Below are positions 7,255 through 15,546 of a stretch of 23,406 nucleotides of DNA, one piece after another; position 1 is the first letter of the stretch; the number at the start of each line of letters is the position of its first letter. The DNA comes from Acidobacteriota bacterium (GTDB taxonomy: Bacteria > Acidobacteriota > UBA6911), in NCBI GenBank assembly GCA_017860075.1, contig JAFNAH010000001.1, forward strand, positions 1-23,406, written 5' to 3'. The notes beneath the pieces are model-generated. The model did no database searches. It had not been told where the DNA came from and was given only the letters and a program-made list of their open reading frames with translations. Both the position numbers and the translations under genes were made by a program.

Positions 7255-9474
7255 TTACTTGTTCCCTGCGGCGCGACGTCGAAGGTACATGACGGCGAGA
7301 GGGGGCAGATCCAGGGTCAGGCAGGCGGGCCTGCCGTGGTGACCGGTCTCATCTGCGGAGACGATTCCCCAATTGCCGAAGTTGCTGCCGCCGTAATGGG
7401 CGGAGTCGCTGTTAAAGATCACCTCGAAATCACCGCCGCGGTGAATCCCCACCTTGTATCCGACCCGGGGGACGGGTGTCAGGTTCGCGATGACCATGAT
7501 CGCGTCCTCGGGGGACTTGTCGCGCCTTTCAAAAGAGATTATCGACTGGTCGGCATCGGCAAAGTCGATCCACTCGAAACCGCTGTAGTGGAAATCCCGC
7601 GCGTGCAGTTGGGGCATTTCCCTGTTGATACGGTTCAGGTCCCGCACGCAATCCTGCAATTTCCGGTGCGGTTCATACTGGAGAAGGTGCCAGTCCAGGC
7701 TGCGGCCGTGATCCCATTCCGCCCACTGTCCGAACTCGCCGCCCATGAACAAGAGCTTCTTTCCCGGGAAAGCGAACATGAGCGCGTACAGCGCCCGCAG
7801 GTTCGCGAATCGTTGCCAATCGTCCCCGGGCATCTTCCCGAGCATGGATCCTTTCATGTGCACGACCTCGTCGTGCGAGAAGACGAGGATGAAATTCTCC
7901 GAGAAGGCGTACATCATGCCGAAGGTGAGATCGTTGTGGTGGTACTTCCGGTAGATCGGCTCCTTGGAGAAGTAGGACAGCGTGTCATGCATCCAGCCCA
8001 TGTTCCATTTGAGGGAGAAGCCGAGGCCGCCCAGGTGCACGGGATGTGAAACTCCGGGCCACGCCGTGGATTCCTCCGCGATGGTCAGAACATCCGGGTG
8101 GTTGCCGTGGACGAGTGTGTTGAGATCCTTAAGAAAAGCGATCGCTTCCAGGTTTTCCCTGCCGCCGAAGCGGTTGGGGATCCACTCTCCTTCCTTTCGG
8201 GAATAATCGAGATAGAGCATTGAAGCGACGGCGTCGACGCGCAGCCCGTCGATGTGATACTTGTCGAACCAGAACAGCGCATTCGCGATCAGGAAGTTGC
8301 GCACCTCCGTGCGGCCGAAATTGAAGATCGCCGTACCCCAGTCCTGATGCTCGCCGAGGCGCGGATCCTCGTGTTCGTAGAGACAGGTTCCGTCGAAGCG
8401 CCGCAGTCCGTGGTCGTCCATTGGGAAGTGCGCCGGGACCCAGTCCAACAGCACGCCGATTCCGTTCTGATGGCAGTAGTCGACAAAGTACCGAAAATCC
8501 TCGGGAGTTCCGTACCGGCTGGTCACGCTGAAATAGCCTGTCGTCTGGTATCCCCAGGAAGCATCGAGCGGGTGTTCGCTCACGGGGAGGAGTTCCAGGT
8601 GGGTGAATCCCATGTCCCGCGCGTATTCGACCAGGCTCTCGGCCAGCTCCCGGTAATTCAGCCAGGAGTCATCTTCATCGAGGTGCCTCCTCCACGAACC
8701 CAGGTGGACTTCATATATGGAGATGGGTTTGTCGAAGCCGTTGTGCTGCGCCCGTTTCGCGATCCAGTCGTCGTCGCCCCAGTGATAGTGATCTATGTCG
8801 CAGACGATGGAGGCGGTCCTGGGACGGAGTTCCGAGTAGAAGGCAAACGGATCCGCCTTCTGCATCACGGCTCCGCCGAGGCGGGCACGCAGCTCGTACT
8901 TGTACTTCTCCCCTGCGCCGAGGCCGGGTACGAAGAGTTCCCAGAGCCCGGATATCGGTCGGGAGCGCATGGGGTGCCTTCTTCCATCCCACCCGTTGAA
9001 ATCTCCAATGACGCTGACCCTGGATGCATTTGGCGCCCAGACGGCGAACAGAACGCCCTGGACTCCGCCTATCTCCATCAGGTGTGCACCGAGTTTGTCG
9101 TAAGCCCTCAGGTGCGTCCCCTCCCCGAACAGGTGCACGTCGAAATCAGTGAGCACAGGCCAGAACGAGTAGGGGTCGGCGATCGTCCAGGTATGGCCCT
9201 CCCCGCTGGTCAGCTGCAGGCGATACTGGAAGAGTTCCTCGCGGTGCTCGAACACCGCTTCGAAGAAACCCGCCGGATGAATGCGGTCCATGGGTCTCGG
9301 CCCCTCGAAGTCGGTGAGCACGGCCGCAGTCGATGCCTCCGGCAGGAAAGCCCGGACCGCGATCGCCGGTCCATTCGGGCCCGTGACGGGATGGGCACCG
9401 AGTACATGGAAAGGGTCGTGGTGCTCGGCATCGACAATCTGGCCAACTTCAACTTCCGGGGCAGTTGTGCTCAT
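7255..9474 (-). CDS. glgB: 1,4-alpha-glucan branching enzyme
   Basis: GlgB cuts alpha-1,4-glucan chains and re-attaches them as alpha-1,6 branches during glycogen synthesis. The 739 residues match full-length bacterial GlgB with two N-terminal carbohydrate-binding modules: the first begins near HHDPFHVLGAHPV (18-30), the second spans about 140-220 with FAVWAPNASRVSVIGDFNGW. The GH13 barrel carries DGLRVDAVASM with nucleophile D414, TIAEEST with acid/base E467, and FSHDEVVH with D535. The ATG at 9474 is preceded by GGAGG at 9 bases. It is the first gene of the minus-strand cluster and appears intact, unlike glgP and galT downstream. No glgA or glgC lies in the window. Confidence 0.96.
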   Translation of the reverse strand: MSTTAPEVEVGQIVDAEHHDPFHVLGAHPVTGPNGPAIAVRAFLPEASTAAVLTDFEGPRPMDRIHPAGFFEAVFEHREELFQYRLQLTSGEGHTWTIADPYSFWPVLTDFDVHLFGEGTHLRAYDKLGAHLMEIGGVQGVLFAVWAPNASRVSVIGDFNGWDGRRHPMRSRPISGLWELFVPGLGAGEKYKYELRARLGGAVMQKADPFAFYSELRPRTASIVCDIDHYHWGDDDWIAKRAQHNGFDKPISIYEVHLGSWRRHLDEDDSWLNYRELAESLVEYARDMGFTHLELLPVSEHPLDASWGYQTTGYFSVTSRYGTPEDFRYFVDYCHQNGIGVLLDWVPAHFPMDDHGLRRFDGTCLYEHEDPRLGEHQDWGTAIFNFGRTEVRNFLIANALFWFDKYHIDGLRVDAVASMLYLDYSRKEGEWIPNRFGGRENLEAIAFLKDLNTLVHGNHPDVLTIAEESTAWPGVSHPVHLGGLGFSLKWNMGWMHDTLSYFSKEPIYRKYHHNDLTFGMMYAFSENFILVFSHDEVVHMKGSMLGKMPGDDWQRFANLRALYALMFAFPGKKLLFMGGEFGQWAEWDHGRSLDWHLLQYEPHRKLQDCVRDLNRINREMPQLHARDFHYSGFEWIDFADADQSIISFERRDKSPEDAIMVIANLTPVPRVGYKVGIHRGGDFEVIFNSDSAHYGGSNFGNWGIVSADETGHHGRPACLTLDLPPLAVMYLRRRAAGNK

Positions 9475-9495
9475 TGCGGAAAACCTCCGAGCCTG

Positions 9496-9524
9496 ATTTT
9501 ACGGCTTTCAGCGAAAACTCTCGA
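9496..9524 (-). promoter_or_regulatory. candidate glgB operon promoter
   Basis: Minus-strand TCGAGA (9519-9524) and TAAAAT (9496-9501) are 17 bases apart, matching 4/6 and 5/6 of the sigma-70 consensus. The leader would be very short, starting almost at the GGAGG ribosome-binding site, which lowers confidence. Confidence 0.3.
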
Positions 9525-9715
9525 CTCTGGACGGCGAGACAATAACAGACTCGACACCGCCAAGGGAAGAATCCTGGCGTCGAGCGTGCACGCGATCACG
9601 CCTGTGCTGCGAACCGTCCTCCCGATCGGCTCTCGACGATCCGCCGTCAGCGCCTGCCTGTGGCGGGTTCTTGTCCAATGCGGGTCCCGGAACCCGCGAC
9701 TGGCGCGGAATTCGC

Positions 9716-9744
9716 TTGACTCGAAAATTCCCTGATGCTAATTC
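9716..9744 (+). promoter_or_regulatory. candidate hup promoter
   Basis: TTGACT at 9716-9721 matches 5/6 of the -35 consensus. The -10 is weak: GCTAAT at 9737 with 15-base spacing, or TAATTC at 9739 with 17-base spacing and an upstream TG. The start site would fall about 45 bases before the gene. Confidence 0.4.
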
Positions 9745-9792
9745 TTCCGCCGGGTCATCGACCCATCAACCAACCAGGAATAGGAGGGGACT

Positions 9793-10065
9793 TTGAATAA
9801 GGGAGATCTGGTAGCAAAAATCGCCAAGGACGCAGGCATCACGAAAGTCCAGGCCGAAGCCGCTCTGGATTCTTTGACGGGTACTGTCACCGGTGCCCTG
9901 AAAAAAGGCCAGAAGGTAACACTCGTCGGCTTCGCGAGTTTCTCAGTTGCAAAGCGCAAAGCCCGCACGGGACGCAATCCCCAGACCGGCGAGACCATCA
10001 AGATCGCCGCGCGCAAGGTTCCGAAGATTGTTGCCGGCAGCGAACTGAAGAAGGCCGTGAAGTAG
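9793..10065 (+). CDS. hup: HU-family DNA-binding protein
   Basis: HU is a small nucleoid protein that dimerises and bends DNA. The 90 residues have the complete family form: MNKGDLVAKIAKDAGITK at the N terminus, GFASFSVAKRKARTGRNP leading into the DNA-binding arm, the arm-tip proline in RNPQTGETIKI, and a C-terminal VPKIVAGSELKKAVK helix. Translation starts at TTG (9793), 5 bases after GGAGG at 9783-9787, and the family alignment supports this start. It stands alone, convergent with rpoD, and ends in a shared hairpin terminator. It could equally be called HupB or a DNA-binding protein II; IHF is less likely given the short, canonical HU sequence. Confidence 0.95.
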   Translation: MNKGDLVAKIAKDAGITKVQAEAALDSLTGTVTGALKKGQKVTLVGFASFSVAKRKARTGRNPQTGETIKIAARKVPKIVAGSELKKAVK

Positions 10066-10089
10066 GCCCTCTCTCTGTCCACAGAAACA

Positions 10090-10125
10090 AAAGAGCCCCC
10101 TGAGAAGGGGGCTCTTTGCGTTTTT
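10090..10125. terminator. bidirectional rho-independent terminator between hup and rpoD
   Basis: An 11-bp perfect stem AAAGAGCCCCC (10090-10100) and GGGGGCTCTTT (10107-10117) has a 6-base loop. On the + strand TTTGCGTTTTT follows, and on the minus strand the stem is followed by TTTTGTTT, so it serves both convergent genes. Confidence 0.93.
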
Positions 10126-10139
10126 GACACGCTACTGAA

Positions 10140-11720
10140 TCAGTTCTTGCTCACCAGGTCCGCGAACTCGCGCAGCTTGCTGGAACGGTAAGGGCTGCGC
10201 AGCTTCAGCAGGGCCTTCTCTTCGATCTGGCGGATGCGCTCGCGGGTCACCTGGAACATTTCGCCGACCTCCTGGAGCGTGTATTCCTTGCCGGCCTCGT
10301 TCAGCCCGTACCGCATACGCACGATTTCCTGCTCCCGGGGAGACAGGCTGCGCAGCGCGGAGTCGGCGGCATCGCGCAGGTTCTGACGGATAACGTCCTC
10401 GTCCGGCGAAACCGCGTTCTTGTCCTCGATGAACTTGTTCAGCACCGCGTCCTTGTTGTCCGCAATGCTGGCTTCGAGCGAAATCGGCTCCTGCGCGGCC
10501 TTGAGGATCTGAGTGATTTTGACCACGGGGGTCTTCAGCTCCTTGGCCAGCTCGTGCACCGAAGGTTCGCGACCAAGCCTCTTGGTCAGTTCATTCGAAG
10601 TCTTCATGACACGGTTCATCGCTTCAACCATGTGCACAGGGACGCGGATGGTCCTGCCCTGGTCGGCGATGGCGCGTGTGATGCTCTGACGGATCCACCA
10701 GGTGGCATAAGTGGAAAACTTGTGCCCCAGCCTGTAGTTGAACTTGTCCACCGCTTTCATGAGGCCGATGTTCCCCTCCTGGACGAGGTCCAGCAGGTCG
10801 AGGCCGGGGTACGAGTAGTTCTTGGCGATGCTCAGAACCAGCCTCAGGTTGGCCCGGATGAACTCGTCTTTCGCGCGGGCCATTTCAGCCTTGTTTTCGT
10901 AGATCAGTTTCACGATCTGACGAAGCTCCGGCAGGCAGGTCATGGAAACCGCTTCAAGCTCACGCATTCGGGCGCGCGCGGCCCGCAAGGCCTTGGTGTC
11001 GTGACGCCCCTCGGCGCGAGCAGAAGCCCTGTCGGCGGATTCGAATTCCCGCATCACCTGTTCCAGGCCGTCAATCAGATCGTTGACCTGGCCTTCCGAG
11101 AAGTCGATGCGAGACAGCGTCTGGAAGATCGATTCGCGGCAGCTTTTGATCTTAGTCAGCTGTTTCGGCTTGCTTCCATTGCGCGCTGCGTCGTAGCTCC
11201 GCTTGAGCCCGACGTACTTCAGCTCGAGTTTTTCCAGGCGGCTGAGGAGCTTCCGGATCGCCCGCTCGCGAACCCGGTTGCGCTCTTCGAGCGGAATCTC
11301 GCTGTCATCGCGCCGCGCCTCGAAGCTCAGCTGCGTCGGGGCATTCCCGTTTGCCGGCATCGGCTGCAGTTCGTCTGCCATTTCGGCCACCCGCCGCGAG
11401 CTGATCATCGTGAGCGAGAGCAGCCGAAGGGTGTTTATCTTCGCCGCCTCGATCTTCTTGGCCAGGTAGACTTCCTCTTCGCGCGTCAAGAGCGGTATCT
11501 TGCTCATGCTCCTGTAATAGATATACAGAGGATCCGCGGAGGACGCGCTCTCATCCTTCCCGGCAGGCCGGGTCTCGTCAGGAATCCGGTCAAAGCGCAC
11601 CCGGTCCACGTAGTTAGCCCGCGTCAGGTGCGAGAGATCCGTCGAGTCGGTTCCCAGCTCTTCCTCGCCTTCGTAGGAGTCGGTTGTCTCGAACAACTCT
11701 TCCTGTTCCAGTTCCATCAT
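10140..11720 (-). CDS. rpoD: RNA polymerase primary-type sigma-70 factor
   Basis: This sigma factor directs core RNA polymerase to -10/-35 promoters. Over 526 residues one sees an acidic N terminus (1-60), region 1.2 (about 62-97, [21 protein letters not shown]), a charged non-conserved region (about 100-280), region 2 (287-360) with the rpoD box [17 protein letters not shown] and [21 protein letters not shown], region 3 (about 361-440), and region 4 (452-512) with [14 protein letters not shown] as the -35 helix-turn-helix. The usual folded region 1.1 is not apparent; only a short acidic stretch precedes region 1.2. Two adjacent ATG codons start the gene and the ribosome-binding site is weak. 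dnaG and rpsU, frequent neighbours of rpoD, are absent here, so an RpoD-like paralogue is possible though region 2/4 look like the principal factor. Confidence 0.93.
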   Translation of the reverse strand: MMELEQEELFETTDSYEGEEELGTDSTDLSHLTRANYVDRVRFDRIPDETRPAGKDESASSADPLYIYYRSMSKIPLLTREEEVYLAKKIEAAKINTLRLLSLTMISSRRVAEMADELQPMPANGNAPTQLSFEARRDDSEIPLEERNRVRERAIRKLLSRLEKLELKYVGLKRSYDAARNGSKPKQLTKIKSCRESIFQTLSRIDFSEGQVNDLIDGLEQVMREFESADRASARAEGRHDTKALRAARARMRELEAVSMTCLPELRQIVKLIYENKAEMARAKDEFIRANLRLVLSIAKNYSYPGLDLLDLVQEGNIGLMKAVDKFNYRLGHKFSTYATWWIRQSITRAIADQGRTIRVPVHMVEAMNRVMKTSNELTKRLGREPSVHELAKELKTPVVKITQILKAAQEPISLEASIADNKDAVLNKFIEDKNAVSPDEDVIRQNLRDAADSALRSLSPREQEIVRMRYGLNEAGKEYTLQEVGEMFQVTRERIRQIEEKALLKLRSPYRSSKLREFADLVSKN

Positions 11721-11833
11721 CAGGTTTGGTCCACCCTTCTAGTCAGATTTTTACCCAAAAAGCCGTATGTATTTGCCTGGTAACAGTGTTCAAGCAGGAA
11801 ACCTTCCAACCTGCCTGCGACCCCCTACCCGAA

Positions 11834-11859
11834 TCACATCAATGTATTTGATGATGTGA
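11834..11859. promoter_or_regulatory. perfect dyad, candidate operator or 5'-leader hairpin upstream of rpoD
   Basis: TCACATCA (11834-11841) and TGATGTGA (11852-11859) form a perfect 8-bp dyad with a 10-base centre. Nested inside is a second perfect dyad, CATCAA (11837-11842) with TTGATG (11848-11853). It lies about 115 bases upstream of the rpoD start. Confidence 0.5.
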
Positions 11860-12136
11860 GGTGAGAAATAGTTTCAAGAGAAACCGGATTTTATTTTTGA
11901 CCTAAACTATTGAGCAAAAAACACTTAATGCGATATCTGCTCTCCTGTGCCAATATTATTACGACAAAGGCCCCGGACTGTTCCGGGAATTTCCGGATCC
12001 TGCCCCCAACCCCGATCAAACGTTAGACGCAGGGAGGCGGGGTATTCTTCCCGCCAAAGCAGAAAAAATCCGTACCGCGGGTGTGGAAACCGGCGCACTG
12101 CGGTGCGCCCGCCTCCTGCCAAAGGTCGCGTGCACA

Positions 12137-12165
12137 TTGACTGCAAGCGCCCTGTTTACTAATAT
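12137..12165 (+). promoter_or_regulatory. candidate promoter of the ABC/Gld-type operon
   Basis: TTGACT (12137-12142) and TAATAT (12160-12165) are spaced by 17 bases, matching 5/6 and 4/6 of the sigma-70 consensus. The start would be near 12172, about 40 bases before the first gene. Confidence 0.5.
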
Positions 12166-12210
12166 TGTCGTTTTTGTCTTCCGTGATTCTAAGTCCTGGA
12201 GGGTTAGAGC

Positions 12211-13146
12211 GTGATCGAAGTGGAACATCTCACGAAGGTGTACAACGGAAGAAAAGCCGTCGAGGACATCTCGTTCAGGGTGGAAAAAGGAGAGATCCTC
12301 GGCTTTCTAGGTCCCAACGGTGCCGGCAAGACCACCACCATGCGCATACTTACCTGCTACATGCCGGCGACTGAGGGAACCGCGCGGGTAGCGGGCTATG
12401 ACGTCTTCGAGGAGAGTCTCGAGGTCCGGAAGCGGATCGGCTATCTGCCCGAGAATCCGCCTTTGTACCACGAGATGACCGTTTACTCCTACCTGGACTT
12501 CGTCGCCAGGATCAAAGGGACGCCTCCTTCCAAGCGGAAGTCGCACATTGACGACGTCATGCAGAGAACCAACATCGGTGACGTGCGCGGCCGTGTCATC
12601 GGCAGGCTCTCCAAGGGCTACAAGCAGCGCGTGGGAGTTGCGCAGGCCTTGCTGAACAATCCCGAGGTTCTGGTCCTGGACGAGCCGACGATCGGTCTGG
12701 ATCCGAAGCAGATATTCGAAGTCCGCTCGCTGATCAAGCACCTTGCGGGCGATCATACGGTCATTCTTTCCACGCACATCCTTCCCGAGGTGAGCATGAC
12801 CTGCAACCGGGTTGTGATCATAAACAACGGGAAGGTCGTGGCCATGGATACCCCTGAGGGTCTGGCCAACCAGATGAAAGGGGCGGAGAGGGTCGCGTTG
12901 CTCGTGGATGGTCCGGCCGAGGCGGTGCGCGAAAAGCTGCTGGCCGTGGAGGGCGTGTTGGACGTGAAGGCGGAAGGGATCGATGGCTCTCCGTCCAAAG
13001 TTACCGTGGAATGCAGGCTGAACACCGACCTGCGCAGGACCCTGGCGGCCGCCGTGGTGAACCAGGGGTGGGGGCTCCTCGAGTTGCGTGGAATTTCGGT
13101 CAGTCTCGAGGATGTATTCATCAACCTGATCACGAAGGAAGAGTAG
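12211..13146 (+). CDS. ABC transporter ATPase, GldA/NosF/CcmA-like
   Basis: This is the ATP-hydrolysing subunit of an ABC-2 type exporter. The 311 residues contain Walker A GPNGAGKTTT (34-43), a Q-loop region near YLPENPPLY (79-86), a degenerate signature RLSKGYKQRVG (132-142) typical of this subfamily, Walker B VLVLDEPT (153-160), and the switch histidine in STHILPEV (187-194). A C-terminal domain of about 90 residues (220-311) follows, as in GldA/CcmA proteins that pair with a separate permease. Translation starts at GTG (12211), 7 bases after GGAGGG. It heads a four-gene operon with permease, GldG-like and DUF4340 genes. The substrate is unknown; similarity to gliding-motility GldA does not by itself imply gliding. 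Confidence 0.92.
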   Translation: MIEVEHLTKVYNGRKAVEDISFRVEKGEILGFLGPNGAGKTTTMRILTCYMPATEGTARVAGYDVFEESLEVRKRIGYLPENPPLYHEMTVYSYLDFVARIKGTPPSKRKSHIDDVMQRTNIGDVRGRVIGRLSKGYKQRVGVAQALLNNPEVLVLDEPTIGLDPKQIFEVRSLIKHLAGDHTVILSTHILPEVSMTCNRVVIINNGKVVAMDTPEGLANQMKGAERVALLVDGPAEAVREKLLAVEGVLDVKAEGIDGSPSKVTVECRLNTDLRRTLAAAVVNQGWGLLELRGISVSLEDVFINLITKEE

Positions 13147-13191
13147 CGGGTCCTCGCCGCGATTCTCACCAAGACAATCTGAGGGCGTGTT

Positions 13192-13962
13192 ATGAGAAAT
13201 ACCCTGGCGATATGGCAACGGGAGATGAAGAGCTACTTCGTCTCGCCCATTGCCTACGTCGTGCTGACTGTTTTCCTGTTTCTCTCGGGATTCTTCTTCT
13301 ATTCCATCCTGACAGCGGTCATTCAGTCCACGATGATGCAGTCGCAGTTCGGGCCCGGTTCACAACCCGTCGACGTGCCGGGCATCGTCAGCCGCAGCTT
13401 TTTCGGGACGACCAGCGTGGTCCTCCTTTTCATGATACCGATGCTCACGATGGGCCTCTTCGCGGAAGAGAAGAGGCGAGGCACGATGGAGCTCCTGCTC
13501 ACGAGCCCGGTCAGCATCCTCCAGGTCATGATGGGGAAGTACCTCGCCAGCCTGACGTTCCTTGTCCTCATGTTCCTGGGGAGCGGGATCACGTTCTCCT
13601 CGCTCTTCATCTTCGGGCACCCGGAGTGGAAGACCGTCCTCGGAGGATACCTGGGGCTCCTTCTATACGGGTGCGCGCTGCTGGCGCTCGGGCTCTTTAT
13701 TTCCACTCTCACAGAAAACCAGATCGTGTCGGTGGTCATCACCTTCGGCACCATCCTGGTTCTGTGGCTGATCGAGTCGTTCTCGAGCGGAGCGACGGGC
13801 GTCGCGAAGGACGTCCTCGACTACCTCTCGGTCATCGGGCACCTGGATGATTTCATCAAGGGCGTCATAGATACGAGCCACGTCATCTACTACGTGACCT
13901 TTGCACTGATGGGATTGTTTCTAACCTATCGCTCGCTTGAATCCTTGCGGTGGAAAAGCTGA
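13192..13962 (+). CDS. ABC-2 type permease, GldF-like
   Basis: This is the membrane subunit partnering the upstream ATPase. In 256 residues there are about six hydrophobic segments: roughly 17-40, 75-90, 115-140, 150-170, 175-195 and 235-250. The sequence contains the family hallmark LFAEEKRRGTMELLLTSPVS, a cytoplasmic loop in ABC-2 permeases of the GldF type. The N-terminal WQREMKSYFVSPIAYVVL is also typical. The ATG at 13192 follows a GAGGG site, 45 bases after the ATPase. Its stop overlaps the next start (TGATG), indicating translational coupling to the GldG-like gene. No signal peptide beyond the first transmembrane segment is seen. Confidence 0.92.
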   Translation: MRNTLAIWQREMKSYFVSPIAYVVLTVFLFLSGFFFYSILTAVIQSTMMQSQFGPGSQPVDVPGIVSRSFFGTTSVVLLFMIPMLTMGLFAEEKRRGTMELLLTSPVSILQVMMGKYLASLTFLVLMFLGSGITFSSLFIFGHPEWKTVLGGYLGLLLYGCALLALGLFISTLTENQIVSVVITFGTILVLWLIESFSSGATGVAKDVLDYLSVIGHLDDFIKGVIDTSHVIYYVTFALMGLFLTYRSLESLRWKS

Positions 13963-15545
13963 TGAACAAGTTTCTGCAAAAGCTCGACACACTCGGCCTG
14001 CTGCTCGTTGTCGGCGCGGCCCTGTATTACTCAGTCACCGACGTCTGGGACAAATGGACCCTGGGCCTCGCCATAGCCGGCGCGGTTTTCTTCGTCGTCG
14101 GAATCGCGGCCAACTACCGGCAGATCATGGAATCGCTGGGGAAGAGGTCCACCAAGTACGCGACGAACTATGTCGTCTCGGTGCTCCTCGTGATCGCTCT
14201 GATTGCCGGCCTCAACTTCATCGGCAAGAGACACGTGAAGCGCTTCGACCTGACGGCGTCCGGCACCTACACCCTGGCGCCGCAGACACTGCAGATGCTC
14301 GGCAAGCTGGACAAGGAACTGGGCATCAAGGCGTACTTCCCCGGTGGAGATTACCCGCGCCTGAGAGACCTGCTCGTCAACTACCGGGCGCACAACCGGC
14401 GGCTGAAGTACGAGTTCATCGATCCGGATAAGCAGCCCGACATGGCGAAGCGGGATGGCGTGACGGTTTATGGAACATTCCAGAATCCGTTCACGGGCAG
14501 CACCCTGAAATTCGGCACCGTGATCCTGCAATACGGAGGACGGACCGAGAAGATCGAAAAGAGGTCCGAAGAGGTCCGGGAAGAGGATCTCACCAACGCC
14601 ATCATCAAGATCCAGCGCTCCGGGGCGAAGAAGATCTACTTCATCACGGGGCATGGGGAGAAGGACACCGGCGACAGCGAGAGGGGCGGCTACTCGCTGG
14701 CCAAGAAGGGCTTGGAGGACGAGGGATTCCAGGTCGAGACCCTGAACCTGGCTCGCGATGCCAAGGTGCCCGCAGACGCAACGGCAATCGTGATGGCGGG
14801 GCCGACGACCGAACCTTTCCCGCAGGAGATGCAGTTCATAGCCGACTATCTCAACAACGGCGGCGGGTTCCTGTTGATGGTCGATCCCGCTCCTTCGCCC
14901 GGTCTGGAGAACTTCGCCAAGGGCTGGGGTGTCAAGGTCGACAACGACATCGTCCTGGACGTGAGCGGTGCCGGCCGGCTCATGGGAGCGGGACCCAGCA
15001 TCCCGCTCGTACTGCAGTACGAGAACCACCGGATAACCGATCGCTTCAAATCGATGACTTTCTTCCCGCTCGCCCGGTCTGTGGAAGCGTCCAAGGAGAC
15101 GGTCACCGGCGTCACCGTCGAGCCGCTCTTCAAGACCAATCCCAACAGCTGGGGCGAGACCGACGTCAAGAGCGGAGAGGCGACATTCGATGAGAAGAAC
15201 GACATCAAAGGTCCCCTGACGCTCGCCGTCGCGGTCACAAAAGAGGTGAAGCCCGCTTCCGACAAGGGGCCGGCCGTGAAAGCCCGGATGGTGATCGTGG
15301 GCGACTCTGATTTCGCCGTCAACTCGTATTTCGGCGCGCAAGGCAACGGCAACCTGTTCCTGAACATGGTCAGCTGGCTCGGCTCGGAAGAGGACCTGAT
15401 TTCGATCCGTCCGAAAGCCCCCGAGGACCGGAGAATCATCCTGACGCAGAGTCAGCAGAGCATGCTGCGACTCTTGTCGGTCGTCATCGTTCCGGGCATC
15501 GTGCTGGTTGCTGGCATCGTCGTCTGGACCCGTCGCAGGAGGTAA
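13962..15545 (+). CDS. GldG-like auxiliary component of ABC exporter
   Basis: This is a membrane-anchored protein of the family annotated as ABC-type transport system involved in gliding motility, auxiliary component. Its 527 residues begin with two or three hydrophobic segments (about 10-28, 33-50 and 70-85), then a large extracytoplasmic domain starting at KRFDLTASGTYTLAPQT. That domain holds EEDLTNAIIKIQRSGAKKI followed by YFITGHGEKD, family hallmarks, and GGGFLLMVDP. A final transmembrane helix lies near 500-520, ending in WTRRRR. I chose the ATG at 13962 because it overlaps the permease stop as TGATG; an in-frame GTG at 13950 is less likely. The biochemical role is not established in this context. 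In this cluster it probably couples export to an envelope substrate or protein. Confidence 0.88.
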   Translation: MNKFLQKLDTLGLLLVVGAALYYSVTDVWDKWTLGLAIAGAVFFVVGIAANYRQIMESLGKRSTKYATNYVVSVLLVIALIAGLNFIGKRHVKRFDLTASGTYTLAPQTLQMLGKLDKELGIKAYFPGGDYPRLRDLLVNYRAHNRRLKYEFIDPDKQPDMAKRDGVTVYGTFQNPFTGSTLKFGTVILQYGGRTEKIEKRSEEVREEDLTNAIIKIQRSGAKKIYFITGHGEKDTGDSERGGYSLAKKGLEDEGFQVETLNLARDAKVPADATAIVMAGPTTEPFPQEMQFIADYLNNGGGFLLMVDPAPSPGLENFAKGWGVKVDNDIVLDVSGAGRLMGAGPSIPLVLQYENHRITDRFKSMTFFPLARSVEASKETVTGVTVEPLFKTNPNSWGETDVKSGEATFDEKNDIKGPLTLAVAVTKEVKPASDKGPAVKARMVIVGDSDFAVNSYFGAQGNGNLFLNMVSWLGSEEDLISIRPKAPEDRRIILTQSQQSMLRLLSVVIVPGIVLVAGIVVWTRRRR

Positions 15546-15546
15546 G

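Larger units (their letters stand above)
9475..9792. other. divergent intergenic region between glgB and hup
   Basis: I see no gene in these 318 bases. They hold promoter candidates for both flanking genes. Upstream of the hup -35 is a pair of competing inverted repeats: GCGGGTTC (9663-9670) with GAACCCGC (9690-9697), or GCGGGT (9680-9685) with ACCCGC (9692-9697). Confidence 0.5.
11721..12210. other. divergent 490-bp intergenic region between rpoD and the ABC operon
   Basis: No gene is supported here. Two minus-strand promoter candidates face rpoD: GTTCAA/TATGTA read in reverse as TTGAAC-16-TACATA (11766-11793), and a TAAAAT -10 at 11888-11893. An AT-rich stretch (about 11860-11960) carries the inverted repeat AATAGTTT (11867-11874) and AAACTATT (11904-11911). 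Further on are hairpins GGCGGG/CCCGCC (12036-12055) and GGCGCAC/GTGCGCC (12092-12109); GGAGGCGGG near 12033-12041 can alternatively pair with CCCGCCTCC near 12108-12116. Confidence 0.5.

Noticed and set aside
15508..15546. An upstream start for the DUF4340 gene at 15508.
   Set aside because: It would overlap the GldG-like end by 38 bases and has no ribosome-binding site, whereas ATG 15547 has AGGAGG and begins a transmembrane anchor.
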